64,000 bases of DNA from Streptomyces prunicolor NBRC 13075 (lineage in GTDB: Bacteria; Actinomycetota; Actinomycetes; Streptomycetales; Streptomycetaceae): contig NZ_BARF01000127.1 in assembly GCF_000367365.1 (NCBI RefSeq), positions 1-64,000 of the forward strand, written 5' to 3'. The translations under genes were made by a program, and so were the position numbers. Shown one piece after another: positions 35,366-43,073 of the stretch. How positions within the stretch are numbered: position 1 is the first letter of the stretch; every line of letters begins with the position of its first letter. The notes under the pieces were generated by a model. That model saw only the letters and a program-made list of their open reading frames with translations, was not told where the DNA came from and did no database searches.

Positions 35366-37435
35366 TCAGTTCTCGGGGCGCTCCTCCGGGGCCTTCTCCA
35401 GCGTGGGAGAGGACTCGGCGGTCGCACCGGCGGTGATCGCGGGACCCGCGCCGTTCGAACCGTTCGTCAGTGAGAGCTCCTTGGGGGAGAGCACCGGCGG
35501 GCGGGTGGACGGCGTACGGCGGGAGGAGCCGGTCCAGGAGGGACGGGCCGGACGCCGGATGATCGGAGTGAAGACCTCGGCGATCTGCTCCTTGTTCAGC
35601 GTTTCCTTCTCCAGCAGCTGGAGCACGAGCGCGTCGAGCACGTCACGGTTCTCGACCAGGATCTCCCAGGCCTCGTTGTGCGCGTTCTCGATGAGCTTCT
35701 TGACCTCTTCGTCGACGAGCGCGGCGACCTCTTCCGAGTAGTCACGCGGGTGCGACATCTCCCGGCCCAGGAAGGGCTCGGTGTTGTCGCCGCCGAACTT
35801 GATCGCGCCGAGGCGCTCGGTCATGCCGTACTGCGTGACCATCGCGCGGGCCGTCGCGGTGGCCTTCTCGATGTCGTTCGCGGCGCCCGTGGTCGGGTCG
35901 TGGAAGACCAGTTCCTCGGCCGCGCGACCGCCCAGCATGTAGGCCAGCTGGTCGAGCATCTCGTTGCGCGTGGTCGAGTACTTGTCCTCTTCCGGCAGGA
36001 CCATGGTGTAGCCCAGAGCACGGCCTCGGGAGAGGATCGTGATCTTGTGCACCGGGTCGGAGTTGGGAGAAGCCGCCGCGACCAGGGCGTGTCCGCCCTC
36101 GTGGTACGCGGTGATCTTCTTCTCCTTGTCCGACATGATCCGGGTCCGCTTCTGCGGGCCCGCGACCACACGGTCGATCGCCTCGTCCAGCATGAAGTTG
36201 TCGATCAGCTTGCGGTTGCCTCGGGCGGTGAGCAGGGCGGCCTCGTTGAGGACGTTGCTCAGGTCCGCGCCGGTGAAGCCCGGCGTACGGCGCGCGACGG
36301 CCGACAGATCGACGTCCGGTGCGACCGGCTTGCCCTTCTGGTGAACTTTGAGGATCTCCAGACGGCCCTGCATGTCCGGGCGGTCGACCGCGATCTGGCG
36401 GTCGAAGCGGCCGGGGCGCAGGAGGGCCGGGTCGAGGATGTCGGGCCGGTTCGTCGCGGCGATGAGGATCACGCCGCCCTTGACGTCGAAGCCGTCCATC
36501 TCGACGAGCAGCTGGTTCAGCGTCTGCTCGCGCTCGTCGTGTCCACCGCCGAGGCCGGCGCCGCGATGGCGGCCGACCGCGTCGATCTCGTCGACGAAGA
36601 CGATCGCCGGGGCGTTCGCCTTGGCCTGCTCGAACAGGTCACGGACTCGGGAGGCACCGACACCGACGAACATCTCGACGAAGTCGGAACCGGAGATCGA
36701 GTAGAAGGGCACCCCGGCCTCGCCTGCGACGGCGCGCGCCAGCAGGGTCTTGCCGGTGCCGGGAGGGCCGTACAGGAGTACGCCCTTGGGGATCTTCGCG
36801 CCGACGGCCTGGAACTTCGCCGGCTCCTGGAGGAACTCCTTGATCTCGTGCAGTTCCTCGACGGCCTCGTCGGAGCCCGCGACGTCCGCGAACGTCGTCT
36901 TCGGGGTGTCCTTGGTGATGAGCTTGGCCTTGGACTTCCCGAAGTTCATGACTCGGGAGCCGCCGCCCTGCATCTGGTTCATCAGGAACAGGAAGACGAC
37001 CACGATGAGGACGAAGGGGAGCAGGGACAACAGAATCCCGACGAAAGCGTTCTGCTTCGTCGGAGAGACCGTGTAACCGTCCGGAATCTGCTTGTCCTGG
37101 AACTTGGTCTGCAGCGTGGCCGCGAGGTCCACGCCTTGATCGCCGATGTAGCTCGCCTGGATCTTGGAGCTGCCGTCGACCTTTACGCCGTCCTTGAGCG
37201 TGGCCTTGACAGTCTGCTCGTCGCCGGTGGTGATCTTGGCCGACTCGACCTTGTTGTCATTGATCGCCTGGACGATCTGGCCGGTGTCCACCGTCTTGTA
37301 GCCGCCGGACGAGCCGACGACCTGCATCAACACGACCACGGCAAGGACGGCCAGCACGATCCACATGACCGGCCCACGGAAGTATCGCTTCACGTCCATC
37401 CATACGGAGCGAGAACGCTCCGTCCCTCCTGCCAT
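35366..37435 (-). CDS. ftsH: ATP-dependent zinc metalloprotease FtsH
   Basis: Membrane AAA+ protease for quality control of membrane and short-lived proteins (689 aa from this start). TM1 (VMWIVLAVLAVVVLMQVVG), a periplasmic/extracellular domain, TM2 (LLSLLPFVLIVVVFLFLMN), AAA with Walker A GPPGTGKT (about 215) and Walker B IVFVDEIDAVG, SRH NRPDILDPALLRPGRFDR, then the zinc site HEGGHALV (HExxH-type) and the third-ligand region. A Ser/Pro-rich tail ends it. The start is uncertain: MDVKRYFRG at 37399 is the usual N-terminus, but a 37435 ATG lies 12 codons upstream (see the leader hairpin). Monocistronic by the terminator at 35300. Confidence 0.96.
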   Translation of the reverse strand: MAGGTERSRSVWMDVKRYFRGPVMWIVLAVLAVVVLMQVVGSSGGYKTVDTGQIVQAINDNKVESAKITTGDEQTVKATLKDGVKVDGSSKIQASYIGDQGVDLAATLQTKFQDKQIPDGYTVSPTKQNAFVGILLSLLPFVLIVVVFLFLMNQMQGGGSRVMNFGKSKAKLITKDTPKTTFADVAGSDEAVEELHEIKEFLQEPAKFQAVGAKIPKGVLLYGPPGTGKTLLARAVAGEAGVPFYSISGSDFVEMFVGVGASRVRDLFEQAKANAPAIVFVDEIDAVGRHRGAGLGGGHDEREQTLNQLLVEMDGFDVKGGVILIAATNRPDILDPALLRPGRFDRQIAVDRPDMQGRLEILKVHQKGKPVAPDVDLSAVARRTPGFTGADLSNVLNEAALLTARGNRKLIDNFMLDEAIDRVVAGPQKRTRIMSDKEKKITAYHEGGHALVAAASPNSDPVHKITILSRGRALGYTMVLPEEDKYSTTRNEMLDQLAYMLGGRAAEELVFHDPTTGAANDIEKATATARAMVTQYGMTERLGAIKFGGDNTEPFLGREMSHPRDYSEEVAALVDEEVKKLIENAHNEAWEILVENRDVLDALVLQLLEKETLNKEQIAEVFTPIIRRPARPSWTGSSRRTPSTRPPVLSPKELSLTNGSNGAGPAITAGATAESSPTLEKAPEERPEN
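37404..37423 (-). promoter_or_regulatory. Hairpin between GGAGGG and the internal ftsH start
   Basis: ACGGAGCG-AGAA-CGCTCCGT forms an 8-bp perfect stem with a 4-base loop. On the minus strand it lies between GGCAGGAGGG (37424-37433) and the ATG at 37399. If 37399 is the true start, folding would bring the GGAGGG ribosome-binding site to about 5 bases from the ATG. Confidence 0.45.
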
Positions 37436-37585
37436 AGTGAGTTTGATAAAGACAGTTCTTCTGACCGTACCCCAGCCATGTTGCCCGAAGTCTCACGGGA
37501 CGGCTGGGAGACGCGTCTGCATGCTCCAACGGCGCGAAACCCGCTGGGGTTCCCGATCGTCTTACAGGGCTTGGGCCGAGTGGCT

Positions 37586-38146
37586 CTAGCCGCCGTAGAC
37601 GTGCGGCGCGAGCGTACCGACGAACGGCAGGTTGCGGTACTTCTCCGCGTAGTCGAGGCCGTATCCGACGACGAACTCGTTCGGGATGTCGAAGCCGACC
37701 CACTCCACGTCGATGGCGACCTTGGCCGCCTCCGGCTTGCGCAGCAGGGTGCAGATCTTCAACGAGTCGGGCTCACGCGAGCCGAGGTTGGAGATCAGCC
37801 AGGACAGCGTCAGACCGGAGTCGATGATGTCCTCGACGATGAGGACGTGCTTGCCCTTGATGTCGGTGTCGAGGTCCTTGAGGATCCGCACGACACCGGA
37901 GGACTGTGTGCCCGCGCCGTACGACGACACGGCCATCCAGTCCATGGTGACGGGGGTGGACAGCGCCCGGGCGAGGTCCGCCATGACCATCACCGCGCCC
38001 TTGAGGACGCCGACGATCAGCAGATCCTTGCCCGCGTACTCCGCGTCGATCTTCGCGGCGAGCTCCACGAGCTTCGCGTCGATCTCTTCCTTGGTGATGA
38101 GCACCGACTGGAGGTCGTCACCCATGTCTTTCGCGTCCACCCGCAT
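37586..38146 (-). CDS. hpt: Hypoxanthine phosphoribosyltransferase
   Basis: Salvages hypoxanthine/guanine with PRPP (186 aa). PRTase signature HVLIVEDIIDSGLTLSWLI (residues about 100-118) is the PRPP loop; LIVGVLKGAVMVMADLAR, YGAGTQSSGVVRILKDLD, and the purine-site WVGFDIPNEFVVGYGLDY are standard. ATG 38146 (MRVDAKDMG) is used; MGDDLQSVLI at 38125 is an alternative. It follows tilS on the minus strand and precedes ftsH; the tilS-hpt-ftsH order is widely conserved in Gram-positive bacteria. Confidence 0.97.
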   Translation of the reverse strand: MRVDAKDMGDDLQSVLITKEEIDAKLVELAAKIDAEYAGKDLLIVGVLKGAVMVMADLARALSTPVTMDWMAVSSYGAGTQSSGVVRILKDLDTDIKGKHVLIVEDIIDSGLTLSWLISNLGSREPDSLKICTLLRKPEAAKVAIDVEWVGFDIPNEFVVGYGLDYAEKYRNLPFVGTLAPHVYGG

Positions 38147-38211
38147 CACTTTCGGTCGTCCAACCGGCTACTACCTGGCCCCTCCCCCGGAGGCCCGGAG
38201 GGGGTGTCGAT

Positions 38212-39252
38212 TCAGCCTTGCCGAATCACCAGTCTGCCACCCTGGCGCTGGGCGACGACCTTGCCCGGGAGATTGATGGCTCCCTGACCGCGCCAGCCGG
38301 TGATCAGGCGGTCGACTTCCTCGATGTGCCGGGCGAACAGCGAACCGGCCGGGGCGCCCGCCTTGATGGCCGCGCGGCGCAGGATGCGGCGGCGCACGGC
38401 GGGCGGCAGGGCGTAGAGCTTGGCGCACTCCAGGAGGCCGGTGGCGTCCCGTACGGAGGCCTCGGCCTGGCTGGCCCAGGTGTCGAGGGCGTCGGCGTCG
38501 TCCCGGGACAGCTGCGCCGTACGGGCCAGTGCCTCTACGACCCCTTTGCCGAGCGCCTTCTCCAGGGCGGGCAGGCCCTCGTGGCGCAGCCGGGAACGTG
38601 TGTACGCGGGGTCGGCGTTGTGCGGGTCGTCCCAGACGGGCAGCGACTGGACCATGCAGGCCTTGCGGGCGGTCTGCCGGTCGAGTTGCAGGAAGGGGCG
38701 GCGGTAACGGCCGTCGGCCCCCGAGACCGCGGCCATCCCGGACAGGGAGCGGATGCCCGAGCCGCGGGCGAGGCCCAGCAGGACGGTTTCCGCCTGGTCG
38801 TCGCGCGTGTGGCCGAGCAGGACGGCGGCGGCGCCGTGCCGGGCGGCGCAGGCGTCGAGGGCGGCGTAGCGGGCGTCCCGGGCGGCTGCCTCGGGGCCGC
38901 CCTCGCGGCCCACGGTCACTGAAGTTGCTTCTACGGGGTCCAGGCCCAGTTCGCGCAGGCGCAGGACGACTTCGTCGGCGCGCAGGTCGGAGCCGGCCTG
39001 GAGGCCGTGGTCGACGGTGATGCCGCCGGCCCTGATGCCCAGCTTGGGGGCTTCGAAGGCGAGGGCGGAGGCGAGGGCCATGGAATCGGCGCCGCCGGAG
39101 CATGCGACGAGCACGAGCGGCGAGGGCGGGCGCTCGTGCGAGGTGTGCCGGGAGGCGCCGGCGGTCTGCAGGGCCTCGTGGTCGGTGAGGATGTCGTGGA
39201 GGACGCGGCGGACCGCCAGGCGTATCGCCGCGACCGCAGGATGGGGACCCAT
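38212..39252 (-). CDS. tilS: tRNA(Ile)-lysidine synthetase
   Basis: Modifies the wobble cytidine of tRNA-Ile(CAU) to lysidine, making it decode AUA (346 aa). PP-loop VLVACSGGADSMALASALAF (residues about 47-66), ITVDHGLQAGSD, VLLGHTRDDQAETVLLGLARGSG, PVWDDPHNADPAYTRSRLRHEGLPAL (Asn/Arg core, cut across this description as two adjacent pieces PVWDDPHNADP and AYTRSRLRH). The C-terminal substrate domain is short, as in other actinobacteria. Upstream of hpt and ftsH in one run. Confidence 0.96.
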   Translation of the reverse strand: MGPHPAVAAIRLAVRRVLHDILTDHEALQTAGASRHTSHERPPSPLVLVACSGGADSMALASALAFEAPKLGIRAGGITVDHGLQAGSDLRADEVVLRLRELGLDPVEATSVTVGREGGPEAAARDARYAALDACAARHGAAAVLLGHTRDDQAETVLLGLARGSGIRSLSGMAAVSGADGRYRRPFLQLDRQTARKACMVQSLPVWDDPHNADPAYTRSRLRHEGLPALEKALGKGVVEALARTAQLSRDDADALDTWASQAEASVRDATGLLECAKLYALPPAVRRRILRRAAIKAGAPAGSLFARHIEEVDRLITGWRGQGAINLPGKVVAQRQGGRLVIRQG

Positions 39253-39445
39253 GTCCGGTTCCCTTCATGAAGTTTTCGGGGGGTTGGCCCGAGGTTCGGT
39301 CACTCAGAGTGTGTAGATGGTGACAGAACCGGGGCGTTCCCCGAGCATCGCACGCCTACCCATCGCTCACGGTCCCTCGGACGGGTGATTGCAGGGGCGT
39401 TCGCCTGCCGTCGGCCGAATCCGTTTCACCACATCCGCGACCGGT

Positions 39446-40567
39446 TCACGACTCGGCCTTGCGATGCACCCGCGCGACCCAGTCCGCCGGTTTGGCGATC
39501 TCCGTCTTCGTAGGCAACGTGTTCGGGGAGGTCCACACGCGGTTGAAGCCGTCCATGCCCACCTGTTCGACGACCGCGCGTACGAACCGCTCGCCGTCCC
39601 GGTACTGCCGCAGCTTGGCGTCGAGGCCGAGCAGCTTGCGCAGCGCCGAGTCCAGCCGGGAGGCGCCCTTCGCGCGGCGCTGCTGGAACTTCTCGCGGAT
39701 CTCCGCGACGCTCGGCACCACGTCCGGGCCGACGCCGTCCATCACGAAGTCGGCGTGCCCCTCCAGGAGGGACATCACGGCGGTGAGCCGCCCGAGGATC
39801 TCCCGCTGCGCGGGAGTCTGCACGATCTCCACGAGGGAGCGGCCCTCGTCGTCCTCCTCGCCCTCGGGCCGCCCGCCCGCCAGCGACTGGGCGGCCTCCC
39901 GGATGCGCTCCAGGACGGTCATGGGGTCGACCTCGGTCTCCCCCAAGAACGACTGGATCTCGCCCTCCAGGTGGTCACGCAGCCAGGGCACGGCCGTGAA
40001 CTGCGTGCGGTGCGTCTCCTCGTGCAGGCACACCCACAGGCGGAAGTCGTGCGGTTCTACGTCGAGTTCGCGCTCCACGTGCACGATGTTCGGCGCGACC
40101 AGCAGCAGCCGCCCGCCCTTCGCACCCGCCGGCAACTCGCGGGACGCCGGGGCGAACGTCTCGTACTGCCCGAGCACACGCGAGGACAGGAACGACAGCA
40201 GCATGCCCAGCTCGACGCCGGTCACCTTGCCGCCGACCGCGCCGAAAACGGCGCCCCCTGGAGTGTTGCTGCGCCGCTCCTGCATCTTGTCGAGCAGCGG
40301 CTTGAGGACCTCCCGGAACCCGGCGACGTTCGCCCGCACCCAGCCGGGGCGGTCGACGACCAGGATCGGGGTGTCGTGGATGTCGTCCGTACCCATCCGG
40401 GTGAAACCCCGGACGTGTTGCTCCGAGGCCTTCGCATGCCGGCGCAGCTCCGCGACGACGGCCCGGGCCTCGTCACGGCTCACCTCGGGGCCCGGCCGCA
40501 CAAGTCGGGTCGCGGTCGCCACCGCGAGATTCCAGTCGACCATCTCGGCACCACCGATGCTCGTCAT
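39446..40567 (-). CDS. Zinc-dependent metallopeptidase of the F420-associated/zincin type
   Basis: 373-aa protein with HEETH in RLWVCLHEETHRTQF (residues about 178-192), an HExxH zincin site, and a downstream candidate ligand in LLEGHADFVMDGVG (about 270). The N-terminal part DWNLAVATATRLVRPGP and NVAGFREVLKPLLDKM match actinobacterial proteins often labelled coenzyme F420 biosynthesis-associated; that label derives from genomic context and not from a shown activity. There is no signal peptide, so it is cytoplasmic. ATG 40567 used; an internal ATG gives MVDWNLAV. Followed downstream by tilS. Confidence 0.82.
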   Translation of the reverse strand: MTSIGGAEMVDWNLAVATATRLVRPGPEVSRDEARAVVAELRRHAKASEQHVRGFTRMGTDDIHDTPILVVDRPGWVRANVAGFREVLKPLLDKMQERRSNTPGGAVFGAVGGKVTGVELGMLLSFLSSRVLGQYETFAPASRELPAGAKGGRLLLVAPNIVHVERELDVEPHDFRLWVCLHEETHRTQFTAVPWLRDHLEGEIQSFLGETEVDPMTVLERIREAAQSLAGGRPEGEEDDEGRSLVEIVQTPAQREILGRLTAVMSLLEGHADFVMDGVGPDVVPSVAEIREKFQQRRAKGASRLDSALRKLLGLDAKLRQYRDGERFVRAVVEQVGMDGFNRVWTSPNTLPTKTEIAKPADWVARVHRKAES

Positions 40568-40648
40568 GCGTCAACCGTACGTGAGCGCTGCCGCTTGAGG
40601 CAGGCCGCGAGCGTCGGTCAGGTGAGCGCCTGTTTGAACAGCACCCGG

Positions 40649-42346
40649 TTACGAGGTGCAGCCGCAGGCCGCCAACGCCGTTGCCGTGTGGTCCAGGGCC
40701 GCCTGGGCCTCCAGGGCGTTCGTCGTGTTGGAGGTCAGGAAGGCGAAGGCCAGGAGTTGGCCGTCTTTGTCCACGACCGTGCCCGCCAGCGTGTTGACGC
40801 CCGTCAGGGTGCCCGTCTTGGCCCGCACCACCCCCGCCGCGCCTGTCGCGTCCGTGTAGCGGGTCGTCAGGGTGCCGGTGAAGGCGGCGATGGGGAGGCC
40901 GGTGAGGACCGGGCGGAGTTCGGGGTGGGCCGGGGAACCGGCCTTGACCAGGAGGGCGGTCAGGAGGTCGGCGGTGAGGCGGTCGTCGCGGTTCAGTCCG
41001 CTGCCGTCGTTGAACACGGCGCCCTTGACCGGGAGTTGAAGCTTCGTCAGCTGGGCCTGGATCGCGGCGGCGCCGCCGTCGAAGTCGGCCCGCTTTCCTG
41101 TCGCCACGGCGGTCTGGCGGGCCAGTGCCTCCGCGATGTCGTTGTCGCTGTTGGTCAGCATCCGTTCGACGATGTCGGACAGCGGGGGCGAGGAGACCGT
41201 GGCGAGGGTGGCGGCGCGGGCGGTCGCCTTGGAGGGGCCCGGGGACGTCGTCCTGATGCCGTGCTTCTTCAGGAAGCCCGCGAACTTCTCGGCCGCGTCC
41301 GCCGCCGGGTCCGTCACGCGCAGCACCTGGCCGCTGGACGAGTCGTCCGTACGGCCCTCGTCGGCCATCAGGGCGCTGACCGGGGCGAGGTTCTCGTTGG
41401 CCCCGATCGGGTGGAGTTCGGCACCGGAGTACAGGGTCTTGTCGTACGACAGCGTCACCTCGCTCACGCCGCGCTTCTTCAGGGCCGTCGCCGTGCTGTC
41501 GGCGAGGGTGCGCAGGCTGGCCCAGCCCTCGGCGTCCTGGTGGGCCGTCAGGGTGGGGTCGCCGCCGCCGACCAGGACGAGTTCCTTGGTGTCGGGCTCC
41601 AGGGCGGTGCGGGTGGTGAAGCGGTGGTCGGCGCCCAGGGCGGAGAGGGCGGCCGTCGCGGTGGCGATCTTCGTCGTGGAGGCCGGGGTCAACGCGTCGT
41701 CGGCGCCGACTCCGTAGAGGCGCTTTCCGGTCGAAACGTCCACCACGGCGGCCGTGTGGCGGGTGCCGAGCGCCGAGTTGGCCAGGAGGGGGTTCAGGAC
41801 GTCCGCGAGGGCCGTGCCGGTCGGGGCCGACTTCACCGAGTTGGTCGAGCCGCCGAGGCCGACCAGGACGGATGCGGCGCTGGGGGCGGGGCGGGGTGCC
41901 TTGGCGGACGTATCGGAATTACGGCCGTGATCTACGCCACCTGAACGTTCCTGTGCGGCTGCGTAGTCCCGCTCGGCCGTACGCTGACCGGTGGAGTCCC
42001 AGGGACCGGCGGCGGTCACCACACCGGCGGCCAGCGCCATTCCGGCGGTGGCGGCGACGGCGGTGAACTGCCAGGTCCTGTTCGGTCGCGGCAACTTCGC
42101 GACCTGAGGTGACACGGATCCGACGAGCCGGGCGACCTTCGGTGACACGGCTTGATTGAGCCGCGTGACCTGTGGTCTCACGGCTTCGGTGAGTCGCGCG
42201 ACCTGGGGCGACACGGCTTGTGTAACCCGTGTGACCTGCGGTTTCACGGATTGTGCGGCCCGCTTGAGACGGGGCCGGACGGCTCGCGCGACCCGCTTCA
42301 CCTGCGGTCTCGCGGCCTGCCAAGGCCTCAGCTCCGGCACGACCAC
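40649..42346 (-). CDS. dacB: PBP4-type D-alanyl-D-alanine carboxypeptidase with cytoplasmic 11-residue repeats
   Basis: S13-family DD-peptidase of 565 aa that trims peptidoglycan peptides outside the membrane. A TM segment (about 92-113, FTAVAATAGMALAAGVVTAA) anchors it. The catalytic triad motifs are PASTTKIATA (SxxK, Ser about 220), SDN in LTNSDNDIAEAL (about 395) and KTG in VRAKTGTLTGVNTL (about 510). The N-terminal cytoplasmic tail (13-89) is seven tandem 11-residue units of the type RPQVTRLNQAV, rich in basic residues. The start GTG/ATG region at 42346 lies just before the divergent ppa gene. Confidence 0.94.
   Translation of the reverse strand: MVVPELRPWQAARPQVKRVARAVRPRLKRAAQSVKPQVTRVTQAVSPQVARLTEAVRPQVTRLNQAVSPKVARLVGSVSPQVAKLPRPNRTWQFTAVAATAGMALAAGVVTAAGPWDSTGQRTAERDYAAAQERSGGVDHGRNSDTSAKAPRPAPSAASVLVGLGGSTNSVKSAPTGTALADVLNPLLANSALGTRHTAAVVDVSTGKRLYGVGADDALTPASTTKIATATAALSALGADHRFTTRTALEPDTKELVLVGGGDPTLTAHQDAEGWASLRTLADSTATALKKRGVSEVTLSYDKTLYSGAELHPIGANENLAPVSALMADEGRTDDSSSGQVLRVTDPAADAAEKFAGFLKKHGIRTTSPGPSKATARAATLATVSSPPLSDIVERMLTNSDNDIAEALARQTAVATGKRADFDGGAAAIQAQLTKLQLPVKGAVFNDGSGLNRDDRLTADLLTALLVKAGSPAHPELRPVLTGLPIAAFTGTLTTRYTDATGAAGVVRAKTGTLTGVNTLAGTVVDKDGQLLAFAFLTSNTTNALEAQAALDHTATALAACGCTS
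42080..42310 (-). repeat. 33-bp tandem repeat in dacB
   Basis: Seven units of 33 bp encode the 11-residue repeats RPQVKRVARAV, RPRLKRAAQSV, KPQVTRVTQAV, SPQVARLTEAV, RPQVTRLNQAV, SPKVARLVGSV and SPQVAKLPRPN in direct succession. DNA conservation between units is lower than protein conservation, so the array is old and under selection. Confidence 0.9.
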
Positions 42347-42425
42347 CAGCCCCTTTCGCGATCACACACCTGCGTGAGGGACACTTAACCACCAGAAACA
42401 TGTGCTGATCATGGAGGAGCCACCG

Positions 42426-42917
42426 GTGGAGTTCGACGTCACGATCGAGATCCCGAAGGGTTCGCGGAACAAGTACGAGGTGGACCACGAGACCGGTCGG
42501 ATCCGCCTGGACCGTCGACTCTTCACCTCGACCAGTTACCCGGCCGACTACGGCTTCGTCGAGAACACTCTCGGCGAGGACGGCGACCCGCTCGACGCGC
42601 TGGTCATCCTGGAGGAGCCGACTTTCCCCGGCTGCCTCATCAAGTGCCGCGCGATCGGCATGTTCCGGATGACCGACGAGGCCGGCGGCGACGACAAGCT
42701 GCTGTGCGTCCCGGCGTCCGACCCGCGTGTGGAGCACCTGCGTGACATCCACCACGTGTCGGAGTTTGACCGCCTGGAGATCCAGCACTTCTTCGAGGTC
42801 TACAAGGACCTGGAGCCCGGCAAGTCGGTCGAGGGTGCCAACTGGGTGGGCCGCGTGGACGCCGAGGCGGAGATCGAGCGCTCGTACAAGCGACTCAAGG
42901 AGCAGGGCGGCCACTGA
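42426..42917 (+). CDS. ppa: Inorganic pyrophosphatase
   Basis: Family I soluble pyrophosphatase (163 aa) that drives biosynthetic reactions by hydrolysing PPi. Active-site motifs: EIPKGSRNKYEVDHETG, FTSTSYPADYGFVENTLGEDGDPLDALVILEEP (metal aspartates in GEDGDPLD), and VASDPRVEHLRDIHHV-like PASDPRVEHL; the C-terminal ANWVGRVDAEAEI lies as usual. The GTG at 42426 gives MEFDVTIEI and has GGAGGAG 7 bases before it; the upstream in-frame ATG is inside that site. Followed by a terminator. Confidence 0.97.
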   Translation: MEFDVTIEIPKGSRNKYEVDHETGRIRLDRRLFTSTSYPADYGFVENTLGEDGDPLDALVILEEPTFPGCLIKCRAIGMFRMTDEAGGDDKLLCVPASDPRVEHLRDIHHVSEFDRLEIQHFFEVYKDLEPGKSVEGANWVGRVDAEAEIERSYKRLKEQGGH

Positions 42918-42933
42918 GCCCCCGGCGCACAAA

Positions 42934-42961
42934 CGGGCCGCACGCACACGCGTGCGGCCCG
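42934..42961 (+). terminator. Hairpin terminator after ppa
   Basis: CGGGCCGCACGC and GCGTGCGGCCCG form a perfect 12-bp stem around ACAC, 17 bases after the ppa stop. There is no U-tract, as is common in Streptomyces. Confidence 0.75.
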
Positions 42962-43073
42962 CCCGCCCGTCGCCCGACCACCACCCCTCAACGAGGCGCT
43001 ACGCGCCGCCCCTCCTGATCGTCTGTGCGCATACTGAGGATCACTGGAGGCGTCGTACAGGGAGTGCCACGGA

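Noticed and set aside
35678..38287. 869-codon open frame antisense to ftsH and hpt
   Set aside because: It mirrors the strongly conserved ftsH and hpt coding strand and has no domain; it arises from the high GC content and the third-position bias.
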